From Egicoccus sp. AB-alg6-2 (GTDB lineage Bacteria > Actinomycetota > Nitriliruptoria > Nitriliruptorales > Nitriliruptoraceae): a DNA stretch of 64,000 nt. This document shows positions 60,201-64,000 of the stretch, in pieces. The first letter of the stretch is position 1. Every line of letters starts with the position of its first letter. Location: contig NZ_JBGUAY010000004.1 of the NCBI RefSeq assembly GCF_041821025.1, positions 310,001-374,000 on the forward strand, given 5' to 3'. Position numbers and translations under genes: made by a program. The notes beneath the pieces were generated by a model. The model had not been told where the DNA came from and searched no databases. It saw only the letters and a list, made by a program, of their open reading frames with translations.

Positions 60201-62010
60201 GTGCGCGGACGGCCGTCCCCAGGGCGCGCCCCGCGGGCAGCGCGTCGTCCGCGCCGATGCGTTCGGCGACGCGACCGGTGCGGCCCGCGACCAGCAGCCG
60301 ATGGCCGGCCGCGCGAATGGCGGCGACGACCGTGTCCAGACCCGGGTCGAGTTGCTCGACGACGTCGACGATCGCGACCACCTCGCCGCCCTCGACGAGC
60401 GCGAGGGGACGCCCGCCGTCTGCGGCGATCTCGCGGGCACGGCTGGCCGTCCCTCGCGGCAGCGTGGCGCCGCCGTCGTCGGCCACGACGGCCATGGGCG
60501 CCAACCGCCACCGCCCGCGCGTGTGGTCGCCCTCGATGTCGTCGCGGTCGAGGAGCCACTCGGCCCGCTCGGTGAGGTCCGCCGCGGGGGCCTCACCGCG
60601 GGGTGTCACCACGCCGCGGATCTCCCAGCGGCCCGTGCGTACGACGTCGGCGTCGAGGACGACCGTGTCGACCCGGTCGAGGCGCCGGAGCGCCGACGCG
60701 TCCAGCGGCACGACGCCCCGGTAGGCGAGCGTGCGTCCGAGGTGGGCGGCGAACCCCTCGCGGCCGAGCCGGGCGGCCTTCGGCGTACCGACCAGGAACG
60801 CGTCGGTGGCCCGGCGCGGGTCACGGCTGGCGAGCAGGGTCGCACCGAAGCCGGCGAACGACAGCTGCCCAAGGCGCTTCGCCACCGACTCGACGGGTCC
60901 GTCGGGCAGCGGACGCGGGCGCGGCTCGAGGTCGGGAGGCTCGATCGGCTCGTCGCTGTGCAGGGCGTAGAACTCGGGCTCGCGCTGGCACCACACGTGC
61001 CGGCGGGCACGGACCTCCCCGAGCACCGTCGCCTGGTGCGCCAGGTCGAGCATCGCCCCCAGGGGACCCTGCGCCAGCCCGCCGGCTGCGGCGCTGCCCA
61101 GCGGGAGCACCAGCGCGGCGACGCGCCGCCCGAGGATCCGTTCGGCCTGGGCACGCAGCCACGGGTTGTTGTCCACCACCGTGACCAGCCCGCCGACCTC
61201 GATCGGCAGCCGCGGAAGTCGTGCCATCCGGGCGCCCACCGACCACGCGATCGCCAGCGCGTCCCCGGCCATGATCGCCAGGACCCGGTGGACGGGTTCG
61301 TCGTCGGCGGGGTGCTCGGCCCGGTCGCTGCAGTCCCAGCCGGGCCGGACCTGCTCGCCGCGACGCATGCCGTGGGCGTCCTCGAGCGACTCGATGAGGT
61401 CGAGCAGCGCACCGAGGGTCGACTCGCCCCCGTCGAAGGCGACCGCCACACGCCCGGTGATCGCGTTGACCTCGGCCCAGCGGACCGTCTCGAGGCGCCC
61501 GATCGCCTGGGCGAGCCGACGCCGGAACCCGACCGCCGCCGGATCCTCGAGGCCGTGCACCTCGATCTGGGCGTGCCCGTGGTCGTCGTCCTCCCAGACC
61601 CGCCGGTGGGTGCCGAAGGCGTCGCCGACGAGCTCGGCCCCCTCCTCCACGACGTCGCCGAACCGTTCGGCGCCGCCCTCGATCCGGGTGCGGAACTCCT
61701 CGCGTACCTCGTCGAGGTGCAGGTCGCCCAGCGGTGACGACTCGACCAGCGCGGCGAAGTCGAGGTCGAAGTCCAGGTCGAACAGGGCGGCCAGGTCGGT
61801 CGCCCGGTGCCCGTTGCCGTTGCCGTTCCCGTTGCCCGTGGGGCGGCCGTTCGCCGCGCCGCTGTCCGCGGGACCGGGTGCGGCGGTGGCCGCGTCGGCC
61901 ACGCTCCCGTCCCCGGTGGCAGGGGCCAGTGCGGCGCCGGCGATACGGGCGGGCATGGTCGTCACCGACCACGTCAGCGCGGCGGCCTGCCTCAGCGGCC
62001 CGAGGACCAT
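57274..62010 (-). CDS. ctpI: CtpI-like giant cation-transporting P-type ATPase
   Basis: 1578-aa P-type ATPase, similar in size and build to mycobacterial CtpI. The C-terminal half is a complete ATPase: TGES actuator (SSLTGESLP), membrane helix with SVPEGLP, phosphorylation site D1048-KTGT, and hinge TGDGAND (1328-1334). The N-terminal half is unusual: a signal-like start, Asn-Gly repeats (GNGNGNGNG, about 59-67), a heavy-metal-associated-like domain lacking its CxxC, and a degenerate ATPase-like region. PEGL in the membrane helix is closer to Ca2+/Na+ pumps than to CPx metal pumps. Ion specificity unknown. ATG 62010 has GGAG 8 nt upstream. Confidence 0.88.
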   Translation of the reverse strand: MVLGPLRQAAALTWSVTTMPARIAGAALAPATGDGSVADAATAAPGPADSGAANGRPTGNGNGNGNGHRATDLAALFDLDFDLDFAALVESSPLGDLHLDEVREEFRTRIEGGAERFGDVVEEGAELVGDAFGTHRRVWEDDDHGHAQIEVHGLEDPAAVGFRRRLAQAIGRLETVRWAEVNAITGRVAVAFDGGESTLGALLDLIESLEDAHGMRRGEQVRPGWDCSDRAEHPADDEPVHRVLAIMAGDALAIAWSVGARMARLPRLPIEVGGLVTVVDNNPWLRAQAERILGRRVAALVLPLGSAAAGGLAQGPLGAMLDLAHQATVLGEVRARRHVWCQREPEFYALHSDEPIEPPDLEPRPRPLPDGPVESVAKRLGQLSFAGFGATLLASRDPRRATDAFLVGTPKAARLGREGFAAHLGRTLAYRGVVPLDASALRRLDRVDTVVLDADVVRTGRWEIRGVVTPRGEAPAADLTERAEWLLDRDDIEGDHTRGRWRLAPMAVVADDGGATLPRGTASRAREIAADGGRPLALVEGGEVVAIVDVVEQLDPGLDTVVAAIRAAGHRLLVAGRTGRVAERIGADDALPAGRALGTAVRALQADGAVVMVVGRQGHRGLAAADVGLGVVAPTGRPSWGADLILGRELADAATIIEATTAAREVSAQAARFAVAGSALGALVAGTGPRAAAGSRGLAMVNGAAGAALASGTWAAVRLAHRPRPYVPDPVRWHAITADRATELLGTDADQGLSEQEARQRRTVTGAAGSEVSPGEPFLAELANPLNPILGVGAGLSAAIGSMTDAGLVLGLIGVNSLVGGVQRLRADRTVRGLLDRDVEEVTVVRDGRERRVREDRLVRGDVIVLAAGDAVPADARVLATDGCEVDESSLTGESLPVAKTADPSTEQALGDRTCMLYEDTVVSNGSVRAVVVATGEHTEVARSLALAGPPPPTGVELRLEEVTRRLLPAALATAAGTAGVGLLRRWPMRDVASTAVGLAIASVPEGLPFVATAGQLAGARRLAASNAVVRNPRTVEALGRVDVLCVDKTGTLTEGRVRFTGVSDGRRSVHRRDTDDALLRDLLAVSLRASGPADGDGNGNGLDETDEALHAAADDLEVAAGDGLPGWEVVADLPFDSSRGIHAVLGRSAQRHHLVVKGAPEVVLDVCTSWRRDDEEVALDAEARAEVLAQVDELAGRGHRLLAVAQRAASSRPELEEDRLERLCLVGLIALADPVRATAAAAVRGIAAAGVRTIMVTGDHPETALHIAAELGLPGSEALTGADLDTLDDDALADALEATAVVARVTPAHKLRVVTALQERGHVVAMTGDGANDAAAIRTAEVGVALGERSSPAARDAADIVVTDDRIETLIDAIAEGRAMWGSVREALAVLVGGNLGEIGFTSIASLFSRSAPLDPRQFLLVNLFTDLAPAVAIAVRPPEDVSTETLLREGPEASLGSALARDVAIRGTATALGASAAWTAARLTGTRRRASTVGLVALVGTQLGQTVAAGGWKRPTTLLTGIGSAAGLAAVVQTPGVSQFFGCRPLGPLGWAQAATAATVATAGSQLASRIVERAA

Positions 62011-62110
62011 GGAACGACTCCGAACGGGGCCGCGGACCGGGTGCCACAGCCGAACCGGGAGTGTCCGAGGCGGACCCCCGGTCGGGCAAGCGCCCACCGG
62101 GGTCGACCGG

Positions 62111-63136
62111 TCACCCGTCGGTGAGCGCCCGGGCGATCACGTCGGCGGCGCGGGTGCATCCCTCGGTGTCGACGTCGAGGTGGGTCACGAGCCGGACGAG
62201 GTGCTCGCCCATCGCGCCCGCGAGCACGTCGTGCTCGCGCAGCCGGTCCAGCACCGCGCTGGCGGGGGTGGCGCCCGTGTCGACGTAGACGATGTTGGTC
62301 TCGACCTCGGCCGGGTCGCAGCTGCCGGGAACGGCGTCGGCCACCCGTTCGGCGATGGCGCGGGCGTTGGCCTGGTCCTCGGCGAGTCGTTCGACGTGGT
62401 GCGCCAGCACGTAGCGGCCCGCGGCGGCGAGCACCCCGACCTGGCGCATCGCGCCGCCGAAGCGACGCCGCCACTCGCGCGCGCTCGCGATGACGTCGGC
62501 GTCACCGACCACCATCGAGCCGATCGGGGCGCCGAGCCCCTTCGACAGGCAGAAGCTGAACCCGGTGAAGACCTCGCCGTACACGCGCGGATCGACACCG
62601 GTCGCGACGATGGCGTTGAACAGGCGCGCGCCGTCACCGTGGAGCGGTACGCCCCGCTCGTCGGCGAGGGCGCGCAAGGCCCGTAGGCGGTCGAGTCCGT
62701 GGATCGCGCCGCCGCCCCGGTTGGTGGTCTCCTCGACGCTGATGGCACCGACCGAGGTGTACGGGAAGGTCGGTGGGCGCAGCCGGGGCCGGACCAGGTC
62801 GACATCGAGCCGTCCGCGTTCGCCGTCGATGGTGCGGAACTGCACGCCGGCGTTGAGCGCGCCGGCGCCGGCCTCGTAGGCAACGAGGTGGGCGTCGGAC
62901 TCGCACACGACCTCGGTGCCGGGCGGGACCAGGGCCCGCAGCAGGACGAGCGTGCCCATCACGCCCGTCGGCACGAACAGGGCGGCGTCCCGGCCGAACT
63001 GGTCGGCGACCTCCTCCTGCAGCGCCTCGACCTCGGGATCCTCGCGGTAGACGTCGTCGCCCACGTCGGCGGCGGCCATCGCCCGGCGAACGCCCTCGGT
63101 CGGGCGCGTGACGGTGTCGGAACGCAGGTCGATCAC
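62111..63136 (-). CDS. ltaE: low-specificity L-threonine aldolase
   Basis: PLP enzyme that splits threonine or allo-threonine into glycine and acetaldehyde. It is 341 aa from GTG 63136, overlapping the inositol-phosphatase-like gene by 4 nt. The fold-type I signatures are LRSDTVTRP, VPTGVMGT, HGDGARLFN and the lysine motif FSFCLSKGLGAPIGS with K199 binding PLP. All residues known for the family are in place. The CtpI-like gene lies 100 nt downstream on the same strand. Confidence 0.94.
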   Translation of the reverse strand: MIDLRSDTVTRPTEGVRRAMAAADVGDDVYREDPEVEALQEEVADQFGRDAALFVPTGVMGTLVLLRALVPPGTEVVCESDAHLVAYEAGAGALNAGVQFRTIDGERGRLDVDLVRPRLRPPTFPYTSVGAISVEETTNRGGGAIHGLDRLRALRALADERGVPLHGDGARLFNAIVATGVDPRVYGEVFTGFSFCLSKGLGAPIGSMVVGDADVIASAREWRRRFGGAMRQVGVLAAAGRYVLAHHVERLAEDQANARAIAERVADAVPGSCDPAEVETNIVYVDTGATPASAVLDRLREHDVLAGAMGEHLVRLVTHLDVDTEGCTRAADVIARALTDG

Positions 63137-64000
63137 GGGACGTCCTGGTGGTCGGCGGTCGGGTCGGCGGTCCGGGTGGCCGTCGCGTCGGCGGTCCGGG
63201 CGGCGTCCTGGTGGTCGGCGGCGTGGTCGTTGGGCCGGGCGTCGAGCCAGGCCGCGACGGCGTCGTGGGCGGCGCGGCCGCCCGCCAGGACCCCCGGTCG
63301 GGTCTCGCCGCCCAGCCGCCGGGTCGGCGTGGACACGTGGCCTCCCGCTTCGGTGACCAGCAGCCGTCCGGCGGCCCAGTCCCAGGACGAGAGCCCGAAT
63401 TCGAGGTAGGCGTCGAACCGTCCGGCGGCGGTCCAGGCGAGATCGAGCGCGGCCGCGCCGCCACGCCGCAGGTCGCGGACGTGCGTCAGCAGGTCGGCCA
63501 CGTCGACAGCCCAGTCCCGGCGGGTGTTTCGTGCGTACGCGAAGCCCGTCGCGACCAGCGTCCGGTCGAGCGCCGGCGCGTCCGACACGTGCAGGCTGGC
63601 GCCGTTCACGTGCGCGCCGCCGCCCCGGACGGCGGCGAAGGTCTCGTCCCGGCTGGGGTCGTGCACCACGCCGACGAGCGAACCTCGCCCGTCCTCGCAG
63701 GCGATCGAGACGCACCATGCGGGGATCCCGTAGAGAAAGTTGACGGTGCCGTCGAGGGGGTCGACGACCCAGCGCAGGCCGGTCGTGCCGCGGCGCTCGG
63801 CCTGGCCCTCCTCCCCCAGCAGGCCGTCGTCGGGACGGACGGCGGCGAGCCGGTCGGCGATCAGCCGCTCACTGGCGCGGTCCGCCTCGGACACGGGATC
63901 GGTGACGGTGCTCTTGGTCGAGAATCCGAGGTCGTCACCGGCGGCGTGGCCGCGGGCGAAGGCCGTCAGGGCGTCGCCCGCCGCCCGTGCGGTGTCGACC
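63133..64000 (-). CDS. inositol monophosphatase-family protein, 5' end outside window
   Basis: 289 codons are visible; the open frame continues past the window end, with TKSTVTDPVSEADRASE showing that the true N-terminus is further upstream. GTG 63894 is internal and is not the start. Metal and substrate motifs of the family are intact: EEGQA (EE), VDPLDGTVNFLYG and SWDWAAGRLLVTEAGG. Possible functions include inositol-1-phosphatase, histidinol phosphatase or 3'(2'),5'-bisphosphate nucleotidase. The C-terminus carries an Ala/Asp/Thr/His-rich repetitive tail (ADHQD twice), not part of the fold. Translationally coupled to the threonine aldolase gene. Confidence 0.9.
   Translation of the reverse strand, partial: VDTARAAGDALTAFARGHAAGDDLGFSTKSTVTDPVSEADRASERLIADRLAAVRPDDGLLGEEGQAERRGTTGLRWVVDPLDGTVNFLYGIPAWCVSIACEDGRGSLVGVVHDPSRDETFAAVRGGGAHVNGASLHVSDAPALDRTLVATGFAYARNTRRDWAVDVADLLTHVRDLRRGGAAALDLAWTAAGRFDAYLEFGLSSWDWAAGRLLVTEAGGHVSTPTRRLGGETRPGVLAGGRAAHDAVAAWLDARPNDHAADHQDAARTADATATRTADPTADHQDVP
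63142..63221. repeat. 63-bp-period direct repeat in a coding tail
   Basis: GTCCTGGTGGTCGGCGG occurs at 63142-63158 and 63205-63221, encoding the two ADHQD units at the end of the inositol-phosphatase-like protein. Probably slippage within low-complexity coding DNA. Confidence 0.6.

Noticed and set aside
57274-62010. Copper or zinc CPx-type pump
   Set aside because: No CPC/CPx motif in the membrane helix before the phosphorylation site and no CxxC in the N-terminal domain; PEGL is present instead.
63133-63894. GTG at 63894 as start of the inositol-phosphatase-like gene
   Set aside because: Conserved family sequence (TKSTVTDPVSEADRASE) continues in frame upstream of it, so the gene is truncated by the window.

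Overview
The window is very GC-rich, densely packed chromosomal DNA with many GTG and TTG starts. It looks like a deep-branching actinobacterium, perhaps of the Nitriliruptoria/Egibacter/Euzebya kind. Supporting signs are a division and cell-wall cluster with SepF, YggT, DivIVA and a DNPR-type (meso-diaminopimelate) MurE; a translational T-box on ileS; LexA boxes of the TCGAAC-N4-GTTCGA type; DUF3040 and DUF6504 proteins; a MoxR-DUF58-transglutaminase set; and a giant CtpI-like ATPase. The phylum call is firm; anything finer is a guess.

Layout. 1-8035 (leftward): an L,D-transpeptidase cut by the window edge, dnaE, then the coupled genes map, rluD, lspA and a TraR/DksA-type zinc-finger gene. 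8127-12238 (rightward): an ileS T-box leader, ileS and a putative HExxH membrane protein. 12249-32147 (leftward): one almost unbroken division and cell-wall cluster, transcribed from mraZ through rsmH, ftsL, ftsI, murE, murF, mraY, murD, ftsW, murG, murC, murB, ftsQ, ftsZ, pgeF, yggS, sepF, yggT and divIVA to a membrane helix-hairpin-helix protein. Most junctions are stop/start overlaps of 1 or 4 nt. The main break is a 516-nt gap between ftsQ and ftsZ that carries promoter-like sequence.

32462-42949: a TetR regulator opposite a small zinc-ribbon gene, the MoxR/DUF58/transglutaminase operon, a DUF3040 gene, a crotonase, an SOS-type dinB, a VOC protein, a HAD hydrolase and a nuclease lipoprotein. 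43066-48476: an SOS cassette (DUF6504 gene plus dnaE2, translationally coupled, behind a perfect LexA box), three tandem hairpin repeats and an orphan OpuAC-type binding protein. 48567-54804: lipoproteins, a PfpI/DJ-1 protein, a PASTA-domain Ser/Thr kinase and a zinc-ribbon/discoidin-like membrane protein. 55004-64000: an aromatic-rich leader peptide and attenuator before a DAHP synthase gene, a sugar-epimerase-like protein, the CtpI-like P-type ATPase, threonine aldolase and an inositol-monophosphatase-family gene cut by the window end.

How the genes work together. The central cluster makes lipid II and the divisome. PknB and the LDT belong to the same wall biology. Regulation is unusually legible: a tRNA-Ile-sensing T-box, a ribosome-mediated aromatic attenuator, two LexA-controlled translesion polymerase loci, MraZ-like boxes at the division-cluster promoter, and perfect GC hairpins lacking U-tracts at several convergent gene ends. 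No tRNA, rRNA, CRISPR array, prophage or insertion sequence was seen.
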